64,000 nucleotides of DNA from Amoebidium appalachense (taxonomy: Eukaryota; Ichthyosporea), in the NCBI GenBank assembly GCA_963693365.1, contig CAVNZM010000001.1:6262001-6326000 (forward strand), read 5' to 3'. The position numbers and the translations under genes are program-made. Under the pieces are notes generated by a model, which saw nothing but the letters and a program-made list of their open reading frames with translations, was not told the DNA's origin and searched no databases. Positions 1-38,106 of this stretch are shown in pieces; within the stretch, counting starts at the first letter, position 1, and each line of letters starts with the position of its first letter.

Positions 1-26
1 GATGCCATTCTCTTTTACTTGTGCAG

Positions 27-8780
<8,754 letters not shown>

Positions 8781-8930
8781 TTTGTCGGCGGGATTGATTT
8801 GTTTAGGTGGTGGACGGGAAAGAGGCGAGCGAAATCGACTGTCGAGATGTGTGTGTGTGTTGGGTGGGGTGGGGGGGGGGGGGGGGGGGGGGGGGGGTTT
8901 CAAATGTTTCATTTTTCTTTTTTCTTTTTT

Positions 8931-8982
<52 letters not shown>

Positions 8983-9104
8983 ATATACTGTCCGTTGCTT
9001 TAACTTAAACTAGGTTGTTGAATCATTTTGACTATGTACGAAGCGTGCATACAGATGCCCATATGTGACGTTCCATATATACATTACTACTTTGGCTAAT
9101 ACAG
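8781..9104. other. Intergenic, downstream of ASTE1
   Basis: Contains poly-G at about 8871-8897, T16 at 8925-8940 and poly-G at 8941-8981, then unique AT-balanced DNA. I see no clear AATAAA signal for the ASTE1 transcript and no gene. Confidence 0.6.
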
Positions 9105-9570
9105 TATGGGCCTTAGCCTCTAAAGCTGTCAAATCGATCGGTCCAAAATCCCCCCTTTTTGAGCGATCGGAGCATGAGAATGGAGCATGATATTCAGGAA
9201 ATTTCAACGTGGAAAGATAGCTTATGATGTGCACTTTAAAAGTGCCCGGTTACTTTTTTTCTCTGACCGCAAGAACATTGTGTAAATTCGTGTTGAAAAT
9301 TTAATTTTTCATATGTAGCCCAAAATTGGCCGCTCCACCGTAACCCATAGAAGGAGGGGTGCTGGACCCATCAATATGGGGTGCAAAATGCTCAGCTCGC
9401 CAAATCAAGGCCAGTCCTCGGTATCAGATTTTCAAAATTTCTTTTTTTTCTCGAGATATTTACATTTTTCTAATCGGACCCCCCCGGCCTGAGCCCCCAC
9501 CGTGAAATTTCGCTTGTGGCCCGTTGATGGGCCCATACGTGCCGATGACTGTGACAATGTACTATGCCCC

Positions 9571-9576
9571 GTGTGT

Positions 9577-9643
<67 letters not shown>
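9571..9643. repeat. (GT)n tract
   Basis: About 70 bp of GT with one A interruption, in non-coding DNA inside the inverted-repeat-bounded segment. Confidence 0.95.
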
Positions 9644-9644
<1 letters not shown>

Positions 9645-9805
9645 CGTGAAGCTTTGTGGGATCAGTGTGTGTGTCAAATGGTGTGAAACTCTGTGGGTCT
9701 CCCAGTGCACATGCATATGATGCACAGTGCTGTGTGTGTGGTTGTGTGTGCTTGTCTGTGTGAGTAACCAAGGTGTATTACGTGGGTGTGTGCGCGCACG
9801 ATGCA

Positions 9806-10110
9806 CTATGCTGTGTTTTTAGCGTGGCACACACGTGCTTCTCCTACTGTTGGCTCTGCACCTGCCTTAGCTCTATTCATAAGCAAAGTTAGGGGATTTC
9901 CGGTTTTCTGTAGTTGTGCCTTAAAGGCACCAACTCCTGTTGCAAGTTCTGCTTCCTCCCTCTGAATGCGTGCATCGTCATTTTTTTCCGAATAGAACTC
10001 GGCCTCTGACTGTGTGTATGTGTCATCCTGAGGGTTTATGAACTGTCCCTTACTGTTTCTATTTAAATGTTGGAATCGTCCCGTTGCCGGGTCTCTATCA
10101 GAGGGGCTCA
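9806..10110 (-). CDS. Unidentified small hydrophilic ORF (divergent pair, left)
   Basis: From ATG at 10110-10108 this encodes 101 residues, with no introns. It begins MSPSDRDPATGRFQHLN and is rich in Asp, Glu, Gln and Asn, with a later stretch GNPLTLLMNRAKAG. The frame stays open about 24 codons further upstream, to 10183. No transmembrane segment, signal peptide or recognisable family. Composition is balanced and unlike the repeat-derived frames nearby, which argues for real or formerly real coding. It is divergent from the ORF starting near 10145, so a shared control region may lie between them. It could be a piece of a transposable or virus-derived element; this is not shown. Confidence 0.35.
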
Positions 10111-10144
10111 TTCCACTGAAACTTTTCTTGAAAACTGAAAGTGG

Positions 10145-10718
10145 TTGTCTGACTCGAACACTGTTTGCACGGGCCAAATACAAAGTGATTGGACAACAGC
10201 AAACGGCTTAGCCTTAAAAGGCAAGTCTGGTGGCTCAACTAACAACGTGCATGCAACTCACAACTCATACGTAGGTATCCGTTTGCCTGTGGCAGACACG
10301 GTCACAACTATATGTACAGCGACGAAAAGGTTACAGATAAACCAAACCATGGCTCGTATAGAAGAGGCACGAAACATGATCAGCGTTGCAACACACGACA
10401 AGAGCTATTTACAGTTTATAAAATATTACCCTAACCGAGATTCTACAGCCATGGGCGAGGTGTCAAGTTTGTGGAGTGATGATGCGTTCATCATCTATTT
10501 CAATGTCCCAAATACGGCCTTCGACACAGTGGTGAACGCGCGAGACCTTGTGCCAGGGAGAGTCTGCTACACAGCTGTCCCCTACGCAAGTTGTGCGTCG
10601 CAAGTGGAAGTATGAGTATCTAGTTGCTAGGGACAAGTACGGTAACGTCCATCCTAACTACGCTCAAGTTTGCGCAGGCGTCAGCTGGGCTGCACGCAAA
10701 ATATTAGCCAAGCTGTAA
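10145..10718 (+). CDS. Unidentified ORF in two overlapping frames (divergent pair, right)
   Basis: One frame is open from about 10145 to the TGA at 10613-10615, with ATG at 10349. It encodes balanced, globular-looking sequence (LQFIKYYPNRDSTAMG, DDAFIIYFNVPNTAF). Just before its stop, the +1 frame opens (from about 10526) and stays open to TAA at 10716-10718, with equally protein-like sequence (RRKWKYEYLVARDKYGN). The simplest reading is one gene broken by a one-base frameshift. A programmed shift or a short overlapping ORF are alternatives. No family is recognised. It lies within the inverted-repeat-bounded segment. Confidence 0.35.
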
Positions 10719-11042
10719 CAGAGTTGCAAAGGCGCCTTAGGTGCTTAGCCCTGAAAAACGTTTATTGGTGCACACACATCTTTTAGATGTAATCACCAAG
10801 ACCTCCCCCTCCTCATTCCCTCATTCCCACCATAATCACTTAAGGCACACACGGCATCGCTCGTGTGTCATGGGCAGGCCACAGTTGTATACACTTGTGG
10901 GGCATTTAAAGCCAGCTCCCCTCGACAAACGTACGTAGAGGAAACACACAGACACACAATACACAAACACTTGCTTGTATTGCACACGCTTCGACCGACA
11001 CACAAGTCAGACAGAAAACACCGGCCGGCCAGGGCCCGGTAT

Positions 11043-11106
11043 CGGGTCAAGTCGGGTCGGGTCAAGTGAGGTGATTCGGGTCGAGTCGGGTCGGGTCGGG
11101 TCGGGC
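11043..11106. repeat. GGGTC-type short tandem repeat
   Basis: Imperfect tandem copies of CGGGT(C/T) over about 60 bp, near the right inverted repeat. Similar CGGGTTGG words occur in the hAT-like element at 13.4-13.9 kb. Confidence 0.6.
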
Positions 11107-11252
11107 ACAAAATTGGCCAAAAAATTTTATTGCGGCAATCGACGCGCCTCGTCGAGCTGGTTCGGGCCACCGTTTCGGATTTTTTTTCCGATTTTTTTTT
11201 TTTTAAAAAATCGCGATTGATTTTTGGCTCCCTATAGAGGCTAAGGCCCATA

Positions 11253-12017
11253 GCGTTAAGAGATTTGAAACACATTACTACTTTAGCTAATAGATACAGT
11301 ATGAACTTACCCTGTTGAAAAAATAGTATTGAATGATATATATCTCTCTCTCTCTCTGTTTTTGGTTTTTTTTTGTTTTTTTTTGTTTATGAGAAAAATT
11401 TTGTTTACATTCCCTTCTTTGTATTCATGCATTGACCCACAGTAACCCATGTTGAATCTTGAAAGAATGTGTTGGTTGACGAATATTATTTACACTGCTC
11501 AGACCGAAAGGTGGAGTGCTGTGTACAGTATTACCTGTGTTTGCAGTGCCATGTGCCCCGGTCTATGCCCCCCGCCCCCCCCCCCAAAAAAAAAAAGGAA
11601 AAGAAGAAAAGAAGGGGGGGGAGGGACCCCTACGTGCGCACGTGTGTGTGTACGCGTGCGCACACGTGTGTTCAATCTCTGCCTGTGATTTTTAGTCCAC
11701 GCACCAACTCGTGTGTCGTCTGTGACGTGTGTGTGTTATGTGGTTGTGGCATTGCATGCGGGTATGTGTGTGCACCTGACCAGAGCAAAGGGGGAGGGAA
11801 AGGGGGTGGCCGGGGGGGGGGGGGGGGGATGGCTTGAAAAGAGAGAAGAGTCGATGGGCCTGGGGGTGGGGGTAGAGGGGGGTGTGGGGGGACTCCGGGG
11901 GAGAGGGGGGAGGGACGGGTAGTGAGAGACAAAGGTGTGTGTGTGTGTGTGTGTGTGTGCATGTGCCTGCTCATGTATGTGTGTGTGTGTGTAACAAATT
12001 GTGTGTTTGTGACACAG
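11253..12017. other. Intergenic, no gene seen
   Basis: AT-rich to about 11450, then mixed DNA with C and A runs (11569-11597), a GT/CG stretch (11640-11670) and a G-rich block (11790-11920). No coding sequence I can support. Confidence 0.5.
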
Positions 12018-12124
12018 GCTGCCCTCTTTAGTACAGACGTCGTGTTCGTTAGCTTAGTAGTGGAGGCACCGCTTCTCCGGCAGCTGGCAACACAACGGGA
12101 TTGCTCACGTGTACAATGTCAGAC
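12018..12124 (+). CDS. Isolated exon-like segment
   Basis: GACACAG precedes and GTGAGTAAGG follows a 107-base segment open in only one frame (ALFSTDVVFVSLVVEAPLL). Both splice sites are strong and the peptide is plausible. I found no matching upstream or downstream exons, so it may be an orphan exon of an unrecognised gene or chance. Confidence 0.25.
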
Positions 12125-12224
12125 GTGAGTAAGGAAGCAGTAGTGGGAAGTTCAACTGTGCAGAAACCTTAAGATTCTGCCGTTTGGGCCGGGATAATGC
12201 AAGGCATGTTTTTTCTCTCCCTGT

Positions 12225-12232
12225 TATTGTGT

Positions 12233-12263
<31 letters not shown>

Positions 12264-12853
12264 GGGAGGGTGGGTTGGTGGGTGGGTTTGTTTGCTGGTG
12301 GGTGGGTCACGGGGTGGGTGGTTGGGTGGGTGGGTGGGGAGTGGGTGCTGAAATCCATGAACGGTTGCCGCTGTGGTGAGGCTGTGGGGAAACACTTAAA
12401 CTACCGTAGCCTTTCGCGAATGCATCCATGGCACATGTGAAGCTATAGGTACCAGTGTGCCACCAGTGGCATGCTTGCGTGCGGGCTACTAGTGGGTGAA
12501 GCGTTGTGGGCGTGTGTGTAGTGTACGTGCATGTGTGCGTATCATCTTGTACGTACGTGTGCGTGCGTGCGTGTGTGCGTGTGTGTGTGTGTGCATGTGT
12601 GTGTGTGTGTGTGTGTGTTCGCGCGCGTGAACGCGTTCCATTTGTGTCGTGTAAATGTGTTTGCATGTAAATGTGTTCGAGTTTGAGTTTGTATGGTGTC
12701 TGTTGCCTCCGTTGCAACTCTGCGTAAAGACTAGGCGTGAATTCCTCTTTTTGTCTGGGTGTGCAAGCGCGCTTGCATGTGCATGCATGCCTGTTTGTTG
12801 GTTTCATGTGTCTGCACAGAGCCGGGTGTGTGTGCATGTGTGTGTTTGTGTGT

Positions 12854-12890
<37 letters not shown>

Positions 12891-12915
12891 CCCTGCGTGC
12901 GTGTGCGTGCGTGTG

Positions 12916-12950
<35 letters not shown>

Positions 12951-12960
12951 CAAGTAACAT
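12225..12960. repeat. GT- and TGGG-rich block
   Basis: GT and GGGT runs at 12225-12340, GTGC/GTGT at 12500-12630 and GT at 12835-12950, separated by short unique DNA. No gene seen. Open frames here are Cys-Val repeat translations. Confidence 0.8.
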
Positions 12961-13289
12961 CAAGAACATGCACACCCCATTCTCGTGCATCTTATAACCA
13001 CGATACTACACCACGTGGTCAGGTCCACGCCATTGCAAAAGAAGAAACAGAGAATGTGAATTCTGACACGTGGAACGAGAGGCGTGTGGAAAGAGCGTGA
13101 CGTCATTTCAGTGATTCCAAGCCAATAAATTTGCACCTGCTCATGCTTGCCTTTTGGCAGGCTTTTTTTCACACCCGTCTTGACCGCAAACCCCAGAACC
13201 GCAGCCCGCACTCCTCCGCAGGCTGCTACTCAGAGGCGAGCTTGTTTGCAGAAAACACCTGTGCTTTAGAAAAGAATTATGTCTAATTC

Positions 13290-13320
13290 ACGGCCATCTA
13301 GAAACACCCTAGATGGCCGT
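13290..13320. repeat. 12-bp perfect hairpin
   Basis: ACGGCCATCTAG (13290-13301) and CTAGATGGCCGT (13309-13320) are perfect complements around a 7-base loop. Function unknown. The flanks carry CTAATT on both sides. Confidence 0.8.
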
Positions 13321-13410
13321 GGTCTAATTAACCATAAATTTTTTTTACTTCCTGCTAATGGTCTCATGAATCTGAGCCTACGAAGTGGAACCCGCTGACT
13401 TGGTTCCAAG

Positions 13411-13890
13411 CAGAGATGGGGCGGAAGGTTTCGGGTTGGTCCAGTCTGGTCAGCCAACCCGAATATTTTTTAAGACCTCCGCTAGGCTACTCGACCTTGA
13501 TATTTTTCGGGCGCCTGGAAATGGTCTGGGTTGGGCTGGCGGGTACTACCAAATATAGCTAATGTATAACCAAATATAGCTAACCTGTTTGCGCAAAATG
13601 ACCTGGGCAGCGCACTCCGTGGCGTCATATGTCGGCTCCGGGACCAACCCAGCCCACACTCAAAAACATACAGTGACATCCACTCACATAAAACTACATT
13701 ACGTCGAACCAGCTCAGGGTTTTCCAAGTCACAAACACTCTGTTACTACTGGGGAGAGGCCAGATCGGGCCTCCGCAGCCCAAACGCCCTAGCCCAACCC
13801 GAAAATATTTCGGGTTGGTCTGGTCAGCCCAACCCGAAAGTTTTTCGGGCTGGAACGGGCTGACCAGACCAGACCACCCCCCCATCTCTG
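13411..13890. mobile_element. Non-autonomous hAT-like MITE, 480 bp
   Basis: The left end CAGAGATGGGG (13411-13421) is inverted at the right end (CCCATCTCTG, 13881-13890). CAGAGATGGG-type termini are typical of hAT transposons. Subterminal CGGGTTGG and GGTC(T)GG(T)CAGCC motifs are repeated and inverted, including AACCCGAAA with TTTCGGGTT around 13796-13817. It has no transposase ORF. Flanking 8-mers (GTTCCAAG and GTCAAGGC) do not match, so the target duplication has decayed or the ends are imperfectly placed. The right end lies 26 bp from the thymosin CCAAT box. Confidence 0.6.
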
Positions 13891-13916
13891 GTCAAGGCTA
13901 GAATTAGAGCAGCACG

Positions 13917-13993
13917 ATTGGCTTAAAATCGTACGCTCTTCGCGGACATGCCTTATATGGTAGGTAAACAAGATTCCTTCGCAGGTATATAAA
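13917..13993 (+). promoter_or_regulatory. Beta-thymosin core promoter: CCAAT, CArG, TATA
   Basis: An inverted CCAAT box ATTGG at 13917-13921, a perfect CArG box CCTTATATGG at 13951-13960 (SRF consensus CC(A/T)6GG) and TATATAAA at 13986-13993. The expected start site is about 25-30 bp downstream. A donor-like GAAG/GTAAAT at about 14043 and an acceptor TTTGACAG just before 14422 suggest a 5' UTR intron ahead of the ATG at 14461. Confidence 0.6.
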
Positions 13994-14436
13994 CACCGCC
14001 TGGTTCAAAGCTGACCAGTTTTTCTCCGGAAGTTAAAAAAGAAGGTAAATATTCTATTTCGGTCTTCCCTCATCCTGTTTCGTTGTAAACCTCCGCGCTT
14101 TTGGGCCCTGCCTGAAGCAATGTTTTTCAGGTGGACGAAAAACCTGAGAAATATGAACGAATAGATGCAAAGATCTTTTGTTCCCCCACATCCCTGCCAT
14201 ACATAGCGCCGTAAGTGTGGCGCACGTACACGTTCCCCAGTGCGTGATGGTTGACTCTTTTGGAGTATTGCATGGCTTGTCTTCTCGCAGCAGTTTTTCT
14301 TTATGATATAATGCCATTTTTGGGCTTAGGACAGCTCGCATAAGCACATTCGTGGGACATCGGTTCTGGTTGACTCTGGATAGCCTGCGGAGATTTCTAA
14401 CCAGGCCTGATTACTTTGACAGGTGTTGTAAAGTAA

Positions 14437-15096
<660 letters not shown>

Positions 15097-15229
15097 TGAG
15101 CACCTCTCTGGTACTATATAGGCCGCCTGGATGCCGCTCTGCATCCGTTATACCGTCAAGTGTCAAGGGTGCACATGCCAACGTATGAAGATGAACAATC
15201 AACAGTGATTACTTTCGTCAAAATCTTGA

Positions 15230-15235
15230 AATAAA
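15230..15235 (+). terminator. Poly(A) signal of beta-thymosin
   Basis: AATAAA lies 134 bases after the thymosin stop codon, giving a compact 3' UTR. Confidence 0.7.
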
Positions 15236-15239
15236 AGTT

Positions 15240-15960
15240 CAGTGATTGCGAGAGTTTCCCTTGCCTCTTCACGTTCGCTAAAACGTTGTCTTCAGAGCTG
15301 GCACTAGCGGAAATATCCTCCTCCCCCCCTCCACCCCCCCCCCCCCCCCCCCCCCCCCCACAAAAGCCCAACCGGTAGAACTCTAAGAACGATCCAAGCA
15401 GAACCTCCCCAGCCCCCCCCCCCCCCCCCCCCCCCCCCTTTCCGTTCGGAAGCCCCTCCGGTCTTAAACTTCTGCTGTCCGAATGCCTATGCCATTTCAT
15501 TTAAAACCCCTCCGCTCATGCGTGCATAGGGGCTGGTTTAGGAATTCTCGCTACACCTCGGTCGGTGTAATGAGAGCAACCCGTACATACGCGTCCTCAC
15601 ATACAAGCACATCTATTCGCTGTAGAGGCACCCAAACGTGCGTTATGTCGATGCTTATGTTTTTGCATGGATAGAGAAGTTTTGAGGTTTCCGTAATCTG
15701 AGATCCATACCTTTAACAACAGATATCCTTGTTGACCTATTTAGCCTTCGGCTAGGCCTCTTACAAACTAATCTGGGCAAACCTAGCCTGCAACATGATC
15801 TCAAAGGTCTCAAAGGATGGAGCCCATGACAGTACATACTTGGTCCCGTAAGTGCCACTTGACATGCTAAACTCGCATTAAAATCCCGCTCACCCATTTC
15901 GGGATAAAGACGTGGCTGTAAGTAAGAAAAAGGCTCAGGCTTCATGACACAGCAAAAAGC
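15240..15960. other. Intergenic, thymosin to MCM9
   Basis: Two poly-C blocks (about 15326-15360 and 15415-15438), then unique DNA without convincing coding sequence. A 110-codon minus-strand frame at 15655-15987 is rejected. Confidence 0.6.
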
Positions 15961-15968
15961 AGCTGGTG

Positions 15969-16020
15969 TGACGTCACCACCAAGCATCTGATTGGTTCAG
16001 CGACAAAAAGCGCGGGAAAA
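15969..16020 (+). promoter_or_regulatory. MCM9 promoter elements: CRE, CCAAT, E2F
   Basis: Palindromic CRE TGACGTCA at 15969-15976, inverted CCAAT (ATTGG) at 15991-15995, and GCGCGGGAAA at 16010-16019, the complement of the E2F consensus TTTSSCGC. The cluster is 430-480 bp upstream of the MCM9 ATG. CCAAT plus E2F is typical of S-phase gene promoters in animals. Binding is inferred. Confidence 0.55.
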
Positions 16021-16445
16021 TGTCCTGATGATGAACCATGACACAACTACAAATATGTATGACCAGCAGCATCGGGTGTTGCTGTTACGGTCTAACCTAT
16101 GTTCGCTTTTAAAAGTTTGGTGTGGATTCGTAGACCAACGCAACGCGCATATGCATGTTATGAAAAAGAATGACAACAAGTGCATCTTGTGCAACTCGAC
16201 GCTCAATTGATCAGTTCTGAGTAACGGATTGAGTGAGTGCACAAACGTGCGTTCGTCATGTGTTACTGAGTGAGTGCACGTGTACGTTCATGTCATGTGT
16301 TACTGTTAGGCTCCAAGAGTTTAGTAGTCTGAACCATACGGGTTAAAAGAATCGGACACGTTTAAAGAGTTCTATGCACCGACCTTTCAGTTGCGGTTTG
16401 GGCAGGTAGCCAAGATTTCAGGACCGAGAACGGCAAGGTAACAAC

Positions 16446-35745
<19,300 letters not shown>

Positions 35746-35785
35746 CCTCTGAAGTCCTGATATATATCCCAAACATGAAGCCTAA

Positions 35786-35791
35786 AATAAA
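35786..35791 (+). terminator. Candidate MCM9 poly(A) signal
   Basis: AATAAA about 41 bases after the TGA of the candidate last exon (35668-35745). It supports that exon only weakly. Confidence 0.35.
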
Positions 35792-35853
35792 TTTGGATGT
35801 ATGGTGTGTGACACTGTGTGTCCACCACTTGTACACAAGTATTATATATTCAA

Positions 35854-35899
<46 letters not shown>

Positions 35900-35972
35900 C
35901 GCTAACATCTATGTACCACCCTATCTATGTGTTTGGGATGGTTGTGCTCGTGAGGGATGTGCTGTGGGTCTC

Positions 35973-36017
<45 letters not shown>

Positions 36018-36144
36018 AAAAAAAATGAATGAATGAAAAAAGAGGGAAAAAGCTGCCAAATAAACACACCGTCACCGTCCAAAACTTACAAGCAACTTGC
36101 AAGTTGCCGGGTAGGTGGCAGGAGGGACAAATAGAGCAGGGGCT

Positions 36145-36145
36145 G

Positions 36146-36176
<31 letters not shown>

Positions 36177-36195
36177 TGTGTGTGTGTGTGTGTAT

Positions 36196-36269
<74 letters not shown>

Positions 36270-36297
36270 GTGTTTCGGTTTTTTTTTTTTCTTTTTT

Positions 36298-36344
<47 letters not shown>
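36145..36344. repeat. GT, poly-T and poly-G block
   Basis: About 105 bp of GT with a few A, CGTGCG units, then T-rich and about 37 G. Non-coding. Confidence 0.9.
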
Positions 36345-36345
<1 letters not shown>

Positions 36346-36436
36346 GGCTGGCTACTCAACAAACGCCGGCCTGGTGCGTATATTTCCGTCAGTGCATGTC
36401 TACCTAAATTCTTTCACTCATTGGTTTCTCTCTACA

Positions 36437-37066
36437 GCTATTGGCACTTGAATACCCCGCCAGAGTCACACGCTGGGATCGGAAAGCATGACACCGGTAT
36501 GATCATATGCATCACCCAAGGGCTTCCAACTGGCCCTCTAAGGGTCAGCGCCATGGAGGTAAATAATCTTAGCTAGTTACCCTTTCGACCTACATGTGGC
36601 TGGGAATTATTCGAGAACCTTAAAGCTAACGATGCTTGGATGGAAGTGCACTTTCATGCACACCGAGGTGCATGCACCTGCACGATATGCATATGTATGG
36701 CGCCCGGCTCCCCAGTAACCGTAGCCGGTTTATACAACTCGATCAGTGCATTCCGCAATCGTTTCTAGAAGCTACATCCTAACGATAGATGCACGTGTAA
36801 ACGAATGCATAGATCACCAGGTAGATGGTTTGCTATCGATAAAATGAATATTTGCAAGTTGTGCAGACTACGAGCAGCGGCATCAACTGTCAGCCGTCCT
36901 ATCTTTTTTCTCTTGCGCCCCAGACTTTTAAGGCTGTCCTTCTTAATCTTGCCCGGCAGCTTTTCCAGGTTCCCAACAGCACAATGCTTTCCATGCTATC
37001 CAGAGCGTATACATATTTCCAGTTACTATCTCGTCACCCGTCTGATGATCTTCCTTTTCTTTAATA
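36437..37066 (+). CDS. Two unassigned exon-like segments between MCM9 and PP2A-A
   Basis: After TTTCTCTCTACAG (36436) one segment is open to GAG/GTAAAT (about 36558; [15 protein letters not shown]). After GCGCCCCAG (36923) a second is open to TAA at 37064-37066 ([18 protein letters not shown]). They are phase-compatible with each other, but not with the phase-0 end of the long MCM9 exon if read in this frame. In phase 0 the first segment gives a short tail ending [12 protein letters not shown], which would be an alternative MCM9 C-terminus. No family recognised. Confidence 0.25.
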
Positions 37067-37130
37067 CTTCCCTGCGCTACTAATACTCTATCCCTGTTTT
37101 CCATATTGAGCCTCGGAGATAGAAAGGCAG

Positions 37131-37132
37131 CC

Positions 37133-37164
<32 letters not shown>

Positions 37165-37495
37165 AGATAGGAGAGAGAGAAAAGAGAGAGAGGACAGAGA
37201 GACAATGGGAGAGAGTGAGAGAGAGGGGGGGGGGGGGGGGGAGGGGGAGAGGGAGAGATCTAGAGAGAGCGAGAGAGAGAGGGAGTGTGTGTGAGAGAGA
37301 GGAAGGGAGGGAGTGAGGAGTGAGGGGGGGAGGGAGGGAGGGAGAGAGAATGAGGGAGGGAGGGAGGGAGAGCGAGGGAGAGCGAGGGAGAGGGAGAAAA
37401 GGAGAGCGAGGGAGAGCGAGAAAAGGAGAGCGAGGGAGAGCGAGAGGGATAGAGGAGAGGGTTGCGGGGGAGGGAGGGAGAGGGAGAGGGAAAGG

Positions 37496-37587
<92 letters not shown>

Positions 37588-37637
37588 AGGAGAGGGTTGC
37601 GGGGGAGGAGGGAGAGGCTGAGAGAGAGAGAGGGGGG

Positions 37638-37717
<80 letters not shown>

Positions 37718-37785
37718 GAAAGAGAGAGGAGAGAGGAGAAAAGAGAGGAGAGAAAGTGTGTTTGTGTGTGTGTGTGTGTGTGGGG

Positions 37786-37822
<37 letters not shown>
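37131..37822. repeat. Long GA/GGA block ending in poly-G
   Basis: About 690 bp of imperfect GA, GGGA and GAAAGA repeats, including a smaller tandem unit with GAGAGGGTTGCGGGGGAGG near 37455 and 37587. GT and about 40 G follow. Not coding, despite open frames on both strands. Confidence 0.95.
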
Positions 37823-37905
37823 TATCTACGTTGTGTACCATGTGCTTTTACATAACTGAATTTTCCTGTTCGAGCAGGAGTCTTTCGCAGTTTTTTTTTT
37901 TCCAG

Positions 37906-38106
37906 CCGGGTGCGTGGGTGACCAATCATATCGACACTGAATTTTGGCGGCCCTCTAGGAGGACGTTCTTTTGTGAGCGTCGACCCATGGTTCTCGCAGC
38001 CACTATACGGTATTTTATACCTTCAAAGAATCAAAACTTGCTATCCCAAGCAAAAATGTTAATACCGGTTGTAGGAGCTTTTTTTTTGCTCATAAACCAC
38101 GCATAA
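37906..38106 (+). CDS. Exon-like ORF after a strong acceptor
   Basis: A T11-CCAG acceptor precedes a 66-codon open frame (VTNHIDTEFWRPSRRTFFC, then IPVVGAFFLLINHA) ending at TAA. GACCAATCA and TTTTGGCGG are also present, so the segment may be regulatory instead. No partner exons are recognised. Confidence 0.2.
   Translation, partial: PGAWVTNHIDTEFWRPSRRTFFCERRPMVLAATIRYFIPSKNQNLLSQAKMLIPVVGAFFLLINHA

Larger units (their letters stand above)
9105..11252. mobile_element. 2.15-kb segment bounded by 18-bp terminal inverted repeats
   Basis: TATGGGCCTTAGCCTCTA at 9105-9122 is perfectly inverted at 11235-11252. A second related block, ACATTACTACTTT(G/A)GCTAATA followed by ACAGTATG, occurs in direct orientation at about 9081-9108 and 11269-11303. 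The segment holds a GT tract (9571-9643), two divergent ORFs (9806-10110 minus, 10145-10718 plus) and a GGGTC-rich block. Element status is inferred from the inverted repeats and the enclosed ORFs. No transposase motif is recognisable, and a target-site duplication is not obvious. Confidence 0.45.

Noticed and set aside
9806-10718. Assignment of the divergent ORFs to a named virus or transposon family
   Set aside because: No diagnostic motif (Rep, DDE, polymerase or protease) is visible, so naming a family would be a guess.
15655-15987. 110-codon minus-strand ORF upstream of MCM9
   Set aside because: No domain or splice context, and it overlaps the MCM9 promoter cluster.
36943-37929. 328-codon minus-strand Ser-Leu-Pro frame
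   Set aside because: It is the complement of the GA-rich block and ends in repeat sequence on both sides.
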